This document shows, one piece after another, positions 1 through 6,058 of a stretch of DNA of 7,024 nt. Position numbers and translations under genes: made by a program. The stretch spans positions 1-7,024 of the forward strand of contig JACMMB010000047.1 in the NCBI GenBank assembly GCA_014379305.1, in the 5' to 3' direction. The notes beneath the pieces were generated by a model, which was not told where the DNA came from, did not search any database, and worked only from the letters and a program-made list of their open reading frames with translations. Each line of letters opens with the position of its first letter. Position 1 is the first letter of the stretch. The stretch is from Akkermansiaceae bacterium. GTDB lineage: Bacteria > Verrucomicrobiota > Verrucomicrobiia > Verrucomicrobiales > Akkermansiaceae.

Positions 1-365
1 CGGACGTATCCGGCAAGGGACGCTGCTACGAAATGCGCACATATACCGCCACTCCGGGAAATCTTCCGGCGTTGCATTCCCGTTTTCGGGATCACACCCA
101 GGCCTTGTTCGAAAAGCACCGCATGACTAACTTGGGTTATTTCAACTTAACGCCGGATCAAAAAAATGCGGACAGCACATTGCTGTATTTCCTAGCTCAT
201 GAAGATGCAGCAGCTGCCGTGAAGTCTTGGATTGATTTTCGCTCCGATCCAGTTTGGGTCGCCGCAAAAGAGGCTTCGGAAAAGCAGACGGGTAAGTCTC
301 TCACGGCTGAAGAGGGGATTAAATCAATGTTCCTTGAGCCTACGGATTTTTCGCCGTTAAGATGA
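1..365 (+). CDS. NIPSNAP family protein, 3' part (5' end outside window)
   Basis: The reading frame is open from the left edge (first full codon at position 3) to TGA at 363-365, so this is the C-terminal part of a gene that begins upstream. The visible protein reads DVSGKGRCYEMRTYTATPG, followed by a RFRDHT...LFEKH...NLGY pattern, an LLYFLAHED segment and an aromatic W.DF..DP.W stretch. This is the layout of a single NIPSNAP domain (ferredoxin-like alpha/beta fold, about 100 residues). An ATG at 33 lies inside the first beta strand (YEMRTYT), so it is not the real start. The missing N-terminus probably holds a signal peptide, as in many secreted NIPSNAP proteins of Verrucomicrobiota and Planctomycetota; that is inference. 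Biochemical function is unknown for these bacterial members. No functional link to urea transport is evident, and a promoter candidate separates it from urtB. Confidence 0.85.
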   Translation, partial: DVSGKGRCYEMRTYTATPGNLPALHSRFRDHTQALFEKHRMTNLGYFNLTPDQKNADSTLLYFLAHEDAAAAVKSWIDFRSDPVWVAAKEASEKQTGKSLTAEEGIKSMFLEPTDFSPLR

Positions 366-444
366 TCCGGCTTATTTAGCCTGAATAGGTTTTAGATCAG
401 CGCATTAAGCGAAGAGCAACTGGTTGGGGTTACAGCTCGGTTAG

Positions 445-460
445 TGGCATAAGCAATGCT
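445..460 (+). promoter_or_regulatory. Candidate sigma-54 (-24/-12) promoter of urtBCDE
   Basis: The sequence TGGCATAAGCAATGCT fits the sigma-54 consensus TGGCACGNNNNTTGCW. The -24 TGGCA is complete, the -12 half reads ATGCT, and the invariant GG (446-447) and GC (458-459) are separated by the required 10 bases. Mismatches are at consensus positions 6, 7 and 12. With C459 as -12, transcription would start near 471. That leaves about 25 nt of leader before the ATG at 496 but only about 7 nt before the ATG at 478. Nitrogen-regulated sigma-54 control of urea uptake is common in other bacteria. No clear enhancer-binding site was found in the short gap upstream; one could lie inside the NIPSNAP gene. 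Confidence 0.55.
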
Positions 461-495
461 TTAAGCTTCGTTGCTGTATGGATCGCCAAGGTTTC

Positions 496-2211
496 ATGAC
501 CAGACTGATGTGGATAGCCGGATTGCTCGGTATCGTACTGGCCATCCAAGAGGTGAGTGCACAGGGCGAAATGTCGGTTCGCGAGAAAGTCGCAGCGGCT
601 ATCACCATGCCAGATAGTGATAATCAGATCGCCGCAGTGTTGGCATTGAAGCTGACACCAAGTCCCGAAATTGTCGAATGGCTGGGAAAATGGAAGGAAG
701 GGCTGGTATTTATTTATCAAGATGAAACCGGTGCAACTATTCCTGTTTTGCTGGGAGAAAAAAAAACGGGGACGCGCAAAGTAACCATGCGGCGACTGGA
801 TGACGATTCCGTAGTAAAAGCTGGCGATGGCATGTCTGTCGAAGTTGCTCCTCTGGATGTGGAAATGGCTGAGACCAGCTCAAAACTCAGGAAGGCAATG
901 AAGCAAGTGACTGATCTCGCCGCTTTGGCAAACCCGGACCTTGCTCTCCGGATCAGGGCTATCGAAGACTCTGCGATCGGTCAGGATCCGGAAAAATTGC
1001 CTGCCCTGCTAATGCTTAAAAAAACGGAGCAAAATCAAAAAGCGCTTGATGCCTTGGACGAATCGATCGCGATTATCAACCTGCGATCAGTTGATACCGC
1101 AAAAAGAGTAGAGGCTGCCGGGCTACTTGGCCGTCGGGGTTCCCTAGCGGCGTTCGATCTGCTGAAGACGATCGCAGCCGAGGAAAAAAAATCCGGGAAC
1201 AGGAAAATGGAGGAGGCTGCCTTGCTGGCGGTCAAGCGCATCGAAGCGCATATCTCTACGATCAATGCCACAGGAACCATGTTCCGGGGAATTTCCTCCG
1301 GCTCGGTGCTTCTGGTAGTTGCCATAGGTCTTGCGATTACTTTCGGATTGATGGGCATTATCAATATGGCCCACGGAGAATTCATCGCGGTTGGTGCATA
1401 TACAACTTATTTAGTCCAAAACATATTTGCTAAGGGGATAGACCTTTCACCCTTTGGAAAGTCAATATCGATCCCGGGAATGAAACTTTCAGAAGGCGGG
1501 ATGGATATGTATTTCATCGCTGCGCTACCACTCAGTTTTGTGATTGCCGCTTTGGTCGGACTGTTGCTCGAACGATCAGTGATCCAATTTCTGTATCGTC
1601 GTCCGCTTGAATCCCTGTTGGCGACATGGGGAGTTTCCCTGGTGATGCAGCAACTGTTCAGGCTGATCTTCGGCCCGAATAATGTGCAGGTTTCGAGTCC
1701 TACCTGGCTTTCCGGGAACTGGACGGTGAATGATGTGGTCTTCGGCTGGAACCGGCTTTTTGTGATCGGTTTCGCGGTTCTAATCATCATCGCAACCTGG
1801 CTGGTTTTGAACAAAACATCGCTGGGTTTGCTGATCCGGAGTGTGATGCAAAACCGCAACATGGCGGCCTGTATGGGCGTGCGCACGGAACGCGTGAACA
1901 TGATGACGTTCGCATTTGGTTGCGGTCTCGCAGGATTGGCTGGAGCTTTTCTTTCCCAGATAGGAAATGTGGGTCCCTCGTTGGGACAGAACTACATCGT
2001 GGATGCGTTCATGACCGTAGTCGTGGGTGGGGTGGGAAATATCCTTGGCACTGTGATCAGTGCCTTGGGGATCGGAATGGCGGATCAGACTTTGCAGCAA
2101 TATTTAGGGAACCCGGTGATCGGGAAAATATTGGTATTGGGCGGTATTATCCTTTTCCTCCAGTGGCGTCCCCAAGGCTTGTTTGTCACACGATCCCGTA
2201 GCCTAGACTGA
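496..2211 (+). CDS. urtB: Urea ABC transporter permease UrtB with N-terminal periplasmic domain
   Basis: Inner-membrane permease that pairs with UrtC to move urea into the cytoplasm. From the ATG at 496 the protein has 571 residues. Residues 1-22 look like a signal peptide (MTRLMW, hydrophobic core, VSA before Q23). Residues of about 23-258 form a soluble, helical, HEAT-like region rich in A/L/E/K, with no membrane segment. From about residue 262 (MFRGISSGSVLL) the LivH-like membrane domain follows, with FGLMGIINMAHGE (283-295), a cytoplasmic-loop motif RSVMQNRNMAACMGV and the glycine-rich VVVGGVGNILGTVI near the end. Long UrtB proteins of this architecture are known in other Gram-negatives. 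An in-frame ATG at 478 would add MDRQGF; 496 is preferred because it starts the signal peptide cleanly, has AAGG just upstream and leaves room for the promoter at 445-460. The stop overlaps urtC by one base (TGATG). Confidence 0.95.
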   Translation: MTRLMWIAGLLGIVLAIQEVSAQGEMSVREKVAAAITMPDSDNQIAAVLALKLTPSPEIVEWLGKWKEGLVFIYQDETGATIPVLLGEKKTGTRKVTMRRLDDDSVVKAGDGMSVEVAPLDVEMAETSSKLRKAMKQVTDLAALANPDLALRIRAIEDSAIGQDPEKLPALLMLKKTEQNQKALDALDESIAIINLRSVDTAKRVEAAGLLGRRGSLAAFDLLKTIAAEEKKSGNRKMEEAALLAVKRIEAHISTINATGTMFRGISSGSVLLVVAIGLAITFGLMGIINMAHGEFIAVGAYTTYLVQNIFAKGIDLSPFGKSISIPGMKLSEGGMDMYFIAALPLSFVIAALVGLLLERSVIQFLYRRPLESLLATWGVSLVMQQLFRLIFGPNNVQVSSPTWLSGNWTVNDVVFGWNRLFVIGFAVLIIIATWLVLNKTSLGLLIRSVMQNRNMAACMGVRTERVNMMTFAFGCGLAGLAGAFLSQIGNVGPSLGQNYIVDAFMTVVVGGVGNILGTVISALGIGMADQTLQQYLGNPVIGKILVLGGIILFLQWRPQGLFVTRSRSLD

Positions 2212-3344
2212 TGACCAAAGCACCTATTACATCCAAGGTTCAGATGCCCCTGCTGATGGTCATGGCAGTGTTTCTCATTGTTGTAATGCCCGTGCTCAAC
2301 ATGACAGGGCATATTCAGGATTATACACTGAATCTCTGGGGTAAATATTTATGTTATGGAATCATGGCTGTTTCCATTGACTTGTTGTGGGGATACACTG
2401 GCTTGCTATGTTTGGGACAGGCTCTTTTTTTCACGCTTGGTGGTTATATGATGGGAATGCATATGATGCTTATGATCGGAAAGCTTGGGGCATATAACAG
2501 CAACCTGCCGGATTTCATGGTATTCCTCGGCCACAGCAAACTCCCTTCATTCTGGGAACCGTTTTACTCTTTCCCATTCGCATTGCTGATGGTCTTTCTC
2601 GTGCCCGGTTTATTGGCATTCATATTCGGCTATCTCGCCTTTCGCTCCAGGATCAAGGGGGTTTATTTTTCAATCCTGACCCAAGCTCTCACTTATGGAG
2701 CCTCATTATTGTTTTTCCGCAACGAGCTGATGATGGGAGGCAACAATGGATTCACCGATTTCCGCTCAATTCTTGGAGCTGATCTGAGAACCGGATCGAC
2801 CCAAAGAATCCTATATATCACAACGGCAATCCTCCTGGTTGCCGTAATCTTCGGATGCAAATGGCTGACTAATTCAAGGTTTGGATTGATTCAGAGGGCT
2901 ATCAGGGATTCGGAAAACCGGGTTTTGTTTTCCGGTTACGCGACGGCGAATTTCAAACTCTTTATTTTTGTCGTCTGTGCCATGATCGCCGCTGTTGCCG
3001 GTGCCCTGTTTGTGCCACAAGTGGGCATCATCAATCCAAGTGAAATGACGGCTGAAAAATCTCTTGAAGCTGTCGTGTGGGTTGCGCTCGGCGGTCGTGG
3101 CACTTTAGTCGGACCCGTAATTGGGGCGATCAGTGTCAACGCGCTGAAAAGTTGGGCGACGCGGGAATATCCGGATTTTTGGATACTGATTCTGGGAGGT
3201 TCTTTTGTTTTGGTCGTGATGTTTATGCCCAAAGGAATCGTTGGAATACCAGCGCAGATCCAGGGATTTCTAAAAAGGTTCAAGAGGCATCCCGGGCGTC
3301 TATCCAAAGTGGTGCAAACCGAAACCGAGCCAGCCGAATCATGA
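2211..3344 (+). CDS. urtC: Urea ABC transporter permease UrtC
   Basis: Second inner-membrane permease of the urea transporter, LivM-like, 377 residues, which is within the usual range. The first membrane segment is at about 13-30. The family motif LLWGYTGLLCLGQALF is at 58-73. A loop of about 30 residues (K83 onward, AYNSNLPDFMVFLGHSKLP) precedes the next hydrophobic block. Further membrane segments follow, then the coupling-loop region RAIRDSENRVLFSGY and the C-terminal WVALGGRGTLVGPVIGA (290-306). The tail is hydrophilic and basic and ends in PAES. The ATG shares its A with the urtB TGA, and no Shine-Dalgarno sequence is visible, so translation is probably coupled to urtB. The 3' end overlaps urtD by four bases (ATGA). 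The gene is intact and identification is firm; substrate assignment rests on the whole urt set, since LivM-type permeases also serve amino acids. Confidence 0.95.
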   Translation: MTKAPITSKVQMPLLMVMAVFLIVVMPVLNMTGHIQDYTLNLWGKYLCYGIMAVSIDLLWGYTGLLCLGQALFFTLGGYMMGMHMMLMIGKLGAYNSNLPDFMVFLGHSKLPSFWEPFYSFPFALLMVFLVPGLLAFIFGYLAFRSRIKGVYFSILTQALTYGASLLFFRNELMMGGNNGFTDFRSILGADLRTGSTQRILYITTAILLVAVIFGCKWLTNSRFGLIQRAIRDSENRVLFSGYATANFKLFIFVVCAMIAAVAGALFVPQVGIINPSEMTAEKSLEAVVWVALGGRGTLVGPVIGAISVNALKSWATREYPDFWILILGGSFVLVVMFMPKGIVGIPAQIQGFLKRFKRHPGRLSKVVQTETEPAES

Positions 3345-4108
3345 AACAAAAGCCTTTTCTACTCGCTGCCGAGGGTTTGAACAAATCCTTCGATGGCTTC
3401 AAAGCGATCAACGATCTTTCCTTTTATCTGGATGAGGGAGAGTTGAGGACGGTCATCGGGCCGAATGGTGCGGGAAAAACGACATTCCTTGATCTGATCA
3501 CGGGCCGCACCCAGCCGGATTCAGGCACCCTCGAATGGGATTCGGAGCACGATTTGCTTAAATTGAACGAATATGAAATCTACCGGTTGGGAATCGGCAG
3601 GAAGTTTCAAACACCGACTGTTTATGGAGATCACAGCGTCGTGGAAAATCTGATTCTATCGATGGCGGGACCTCGTAGCATTTGGCACAGTTTGTTTGGA
3701 AAGGTCACAGCCGTTCAAAGAGATAGGATCGCTGAGATCCTGAAGACAATCAAACTCTATAGCGAAGCCCATCGCAAAGCCGGGGAACTCGCCCACGGCC
3801 AAAAGCAATGGCTTGAGATAGGTATGTTACTGGCACAGGAAGCACGGCTGCTGTTGGTTGACGAGCCAGCTGCGGGAATGACAGATGAGGAAACTTATCG
3901 CACCGGTGAGCTTTTGCTTTCTCTGGCCGGGAAGCACACCATCGTTGTGATTGAACATGATATGGAATTTGTCCGGCAGATTTCCCAAGGCCGCACGGTC
4001 ACTGTGCTCCATCAAGGGAATGTCCTTTGCGAAGGACATGTTGATAAGGTGCAATCGGATGAGCGGGTGATAGAAGTCTATCTCGGACGTAAATCGAAAG
4101 CGGCATAA
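3341..4108 (+). CDS. urtD: Urea ABC transporter ATP-binding subunit UrtD
   Basis: Cytoplasmic ATPase of the urea transporter (LivG-like), 255 residues. Walker A is GPNGAGKT (40-47), the Q-loop glutamine is Q90 in GRKFQTPTVY, the signature is the atypical LAHGQ (150-154) followed by KQWLEIGMLL, Walker B is LLLVDE (170-175) with PAAGMTDEET after it, and the switch histidine is H206 in VIEHDM. An HGQ signature followed by KQWLEIGM and the AGMTDEE D-loop is characteristic of UrtD rather than of amino-acid LivG. The same frame is open upstream to an ATG at 3077, but that extension lies wholly inside urtC and has no ABC similarity. The ATG at 3341 overlaps the urtC stop as ATGA and puts the first beta strand where the family has it. 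All catalytic motifs are present. Confidence 0.95.
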   Translation: MKQKPFLLAAEGLNKSFDGFKAINDLSFYLDEGELRTVIGPNGAGKTTFLDLITGRTQPDSGTLEWDSEHDLLKLNEYEIYRLGIGRKFQTPTVYGDHSVVENLILSMAGPRSIWHSLFGKVTAVQRDRIAEILKTIKLYSEAHRKAGELAHGQKQWLEIGMLLAQEARLLLVDEPAAGMTDEETYRTGELLLSLAGKHTIVVIEHDMEFVRQISQGRTVTVLHQGNVLCEGHVDKVQSDERVIEVYLGRKSKAA

Positions 4109-4127
4109 TCCTTCCAAGAATCCAGTC

Positions 4128-4853
4128 ATGATTGTCGAAGCGCTGCCATCGGAAAAACTCATTCTGAATGACCTCCATGTTTCGATTGGAGGCAGCACTA
4201 TCCTTCGTGGCGTAACATTTTCTATCAAGCCCAAGTCCGTCTTTTGTCTAATGGGCAGGAACGGGGTTGGAAAAAGCACCACTTTGAAGGCTTTGATGGG
4301 GCTTCTACCGCTTGATTCCGGCATCATTCAGCTTGATAAGACCGCAATCCAGAAAATGCCGACCGCCCAACGGGCGAGGGCGGGCCTTGGATATGTTCCC
4401 CAGGGACGCGATATTTTTCCGCATCTAACAGTAGAAGAAAATTTGTTCATCGGGCTCAGGGCGCGGGGTGAGAAGAAAGACAAGCAGGAAACCGAGAGGG
4501 TATTCACGTTGTTTCCGATTATACGTGAATTCCTGCATCGGAAGGGGGGAATGCTTTCAGGTGGACAGCAGCAGCAGCTCGCCATCAGTAGAGCGCTTCT
4601 GACAAAACCCAAGCTTCTGATACTCGATGAGCCAACAGAAGGTATACAGCCGAATATCATCGATCAGATCGGTGATGCGATAAAGATGCTGAGAGAAGAG
4701 GGAAAGATGGCGATCCTGCTAGTGGAACAATATCTCGATTTTTGCAGAGAGCTTGGCGATGACTTTGCCATCCTGGAACGGGGTTCCGTGTGTGCGTCCG
4801 GCATGATGTCAGCCCTGACTGACGAGGTCGTCAAAGAGTTTCTGACTGTTTAA
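4128..4853 (+). CDS. urtE: Urea ABC transporter ATP-binding subunit UrtE
   Basis: Second ATPase of the transporter (LivF-like), 241 residues, expected to pair with UrtD. Walker A is GRNGVGKS (43-50), the Q-loop is YVPQGRDIFP (Q92), the signature is LSGGQ (143-147) followed by QQQLAISRAL, Walker B is LLILDE (163-168) then PTEGIQP, and the switch position is Q201 in LLVEQY. Glutamine instead of histidine there is normal for the LivF/UrtE group and is not a defect. GRNGVGK, SGGQQQQLAI and DEPTEGIQP together are typical of UrtE. The gene starts 19 bases after the urtD stop with no convincing Shine-Dalgarno sequence. About ten residues precede the first conserved strand, and no later in-frame ATG would fit. 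It is the last gene of the tightly packed urtBCDE block. Confidence 0.95.
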   Translation: MIVEALPSEKLILNDLHVSIGGSTILRGVTFSIKPKSVFCLMGRNGVGKSTTLKALMGLLPLDSGIIQLDKTAIQKMPTAQRARAGLGYVPQGRDIFPHLTVEENLFIGLRARGEKKDKQETERVFTLFPIIREFLHRKGGMLSGGQQQQLAISRALLTKPKLLILDEPTEGIQPNIIDQIGDAIKMLREEGKMAILLVEQYLDFCRELGDDFAILERGSVCASGMMSALTDEVVKEFLTV

Positions 4854-4907
4854 GTCGGAAGCAGTCTGTAATTTGCCAAGGCCAAAATTGTCCAGCCAGC
4901 ATTAAAC

Positions 4908-4931
4908 TTAATGATTCTAACATTAATTTTT
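4908..4931 (+). terminator. AT-rich stem-loop with T-tract after urtE, possible terminator
   Basis: TTAATG (4908-4913), a seven-base loop and CATTAA (4921-4926) can form a six-pair stem, followed directly by five T (4927-4931). Past one mismatch, three A/T pairs could extend it. The shape and its place 55 bases after urtE suit an intrinsic terminator of the urtBCDE transcript. The stem has only one G/C pair, so it would be weak. The same bases form an overlapping perfect palindrome CATTAA-AC-TTAATG (4900-4913), and CATTAA recurs 21 bases on, so an operator is an equal alternative. Confidence 0.3.
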
Positions 4932-5019
4932 GCGTCTGAAATTGACGATGAATCCAGCTCATTAGCCTGCGCAATGGCCAAACATTTTATTCATGCACGA
5001 AATTTCATACAAAACCCGA

Positions 5020-5035
5020 TGGCATGATTTGGGCT
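5020..5035 (+). promoter_or_regulatory. Candidate sigma-54 (-24/-12) promoter of the barrel gene
   Basis: TGGCATGATTTGGGCT matches the consensus TGGCACGNNNNTTGCW at TGGCA and G7 of the -24 half and at GC plus the final T in the -12 half. The invariant GG (5021-5022) and GC (5033-5034) are 10 bases apart. Mismatches are at positions 6, 12 and 13, so the -12 half is weaker than that of the element before urtB. The predicted start is near 5046, giving a leader of about 44 nt to the ATG at 5090. The upstream sequence (4920-5015) is AT-rich, as is usual where DNA bending helps an enhancer-bound activator, but no clear activator site was recognised. Confidence 0.45.
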
Positions 5036-5089
5036 AATTGGGCTTCGCAGTCTAAACGAACATCAAGACTCACAAAACACAGCTGACCT

Positions 5090-5953
5090 ATGAAAAAGAA
5101 AAAATACAGTATAATTGCTCCCGCGTCTCTAGTTGCTGCCGTCATGGTAGCTAATACCGCTTTTGCCGGACCAGAAGAAACGGCACCGGCTGCTCCGATC
5201 ACTCCGCCTACCGAGGATGTGATTTCGGGGGTGCTCAACCTTGATTTCAATACCCACTTCATTTCCTACGGAAATGATGTATGGGGCGACGGTTCCTCAA
5301 TGTCGGATCCGACCTTTAATCCTTCTCTTGAAATCGCCCTGCAACTTCCAGGCGGTTTTACTGCCTCACTTGGAACATGGTGGGACGTTAATAGTAAACA
5401 AGACTCCCCGATCGGTGGCCGTATTCAGGAAGTCGATGTTTACGCCGGCCTTGCCTATACATTCGGCGATTTCACCGTGAAGACCACTTATCAGGCATGG
5501 ATGTATGGTAGCGCCACGGAAGAAATTCTTGATGTCAGTCTTTCCTATGCTGGTTTCCTTTCTCCATCGCTGACCATTCACAACCGCATTGAAGCGGGTG
5601 GAGCTGCCGGCAGCTTCACAGCTGGCGGTGTCTTTGATCCAGGTGACGAGGGTACTGTCTTGGTTGCCGCCATTTCACACAGTATCGAAGCCGGACCTAT
5701 CACCATTTCGTTCCCGCTCAACCTTGCTTACTTCATCGACGACGAGTTTCATGCCGTCGGCGCTGACAATGGCATCGGCTATGGTTCTGTCGGAGTCACC
5801 GCAACATTGCCCCTTTCCGCAATTTCGGAAATCTATGGCAAATGGAATTTGCACGGTGGCCTCACCTATTTTATCACGGATGACGAGGTGATTCCGAACA
5901 ATCCCCAAAGCGATTTCCTGACTGCCAACTTAGGTCTGACCGTCGCTTTCTAA
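5090..5953 (+). CDS. Predicted outer-membrane beta-barrel (porin-like) protein of the urea locus
   Basis: The protein has 287 residues. A signal peptide is clear: MKKKK, a hydrophobic stretch (8-22) and AFA before G27. A Pro/Ala/Thr-rich linker (28-44) follows. The rest (about 46-287) alternates polar and hydrophobic residues in amphipathic strands with many aromatics and Gly/Asp turns, for example VLNLDFNTHFISYG, FTASLGTWWDVN, VDVYAGLAYTFGDFTVKTTY and the last strand LTANLGLTVAF. The terminal phenylalanine is the usual BAM-recognition ending of outer-membrane barrels. Roughly 12 strands can be drawn by eye. No enzymatic motif is seen. It resembles small putative porins of the TorF/Gcw_chp kind in style, but family membership was not verified. 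Its place between urtE and urtA, with its own promoter candidate, suggests passage of urea or short amides through the outer membrane; this is inference. There is no Shine-Dalgarno sequence before the ATG. Confidence 0.85.
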   Translation: MKKKKYSIIAPASLVAAVMVANTAFAGPEETAPAAPITPPTEDVISGVLNLDFNTHFISYGNDVWGDGSSMSDPTFNPSLEIALQLPGGFTASLGTWWDVNSKQDSPIGGRIQEVDVYAGLAYTFGDFTVKTTYQAWMYGSATEEILDVSLSYAGFLSPSLTIHNRIEAGGAAGSFTAGGVFDPGDEGTVLVAAISHSIEAGPITISFPLNLAYFIDDEFHAVGADNGIGYGSVGVTATLPLSAISEIYGKWNLHGGLTYFITDDEVIPNNPQSDFLTANLGLTVAF

Positions 5954-5985
5954 ATTAAACAAATTTCTTGTTGTAACGGTTGCTG

Positions 5986-6027
5986 CGGGAGGGTTCTGAG
6001 AAGTTCACACTGATTGGTTCCCTCCCG
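5986..6027 (+). promoter_or_regulatory. GC-rich stem-loop in the leader before urtA
   Basis: CGGGAGGG (5986-5993) and CCCTCCCG (6020-6027) are perfect inverted repeats, an eight-pair, nearly all-G/C stem with a 26-base loop. It stands 32 bases after the barrel gene stop and 31 bases before the urtA ATG. The stem is followed by only three T and then GCC, so it is a poor intrinsic terminator. It could be a leaky terminator or attenuator, an mRNA-stabilising element that lets urtA be expressed differently from the barrel gene, or a processing site. The DNA shows the pairing; the role is unknown. Confidence 0.4.
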
Positions 6028-6058
6028 TTTGCCTCTAAACTTTTATTTATTATATTTC

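Noticed and set aside
369..393. Small hairpin GGCT-TATTT-AGCC and CCT-GAAT-AGG-TTTT after the NIPSNAP gene as a terminator
   Set aside because: The stems are only four and three pairs and mutually exclusive; too weak to call, although a terminator is expected about here.
478..495. urtB start at the ATG at 478
   Set aside because: It adds MDRQGF before a clean signal peptide and would leave about 7 nt of leader after the predicted promoter. Not excluded; the difference is six residues.
1407..1901. Minus-strand open frame of 164 codons inside urtB
   Set aside because: It lies opposite a conserved UrtB membrane region and its translation has no recognisable domain.
3077..3340. In-frame extension of UrtD to an ATG inside urtC, giving 343 residues
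   Set aside because: The extension overlaps the conserved end of UrtC in another frame and has no ABC-family character; the ATGA junction at 3341 gives the normal UrtD length.
3827..4327. Minus-strand open frame of 166 codons across the urtD/urtE junction
   Set aside because: It is antisense to conserved Walker B and Walker A regions of two certain genes and has no domain character.
5969..5984. Third -24/-12-like element before urtA, TGTTGTAACGGTTGCT
   Set aside because: The -12 half TTGCT is perfect, but the -24 half has lost one of the invariant GG bases and the C/A after it, so it is too weak to call.
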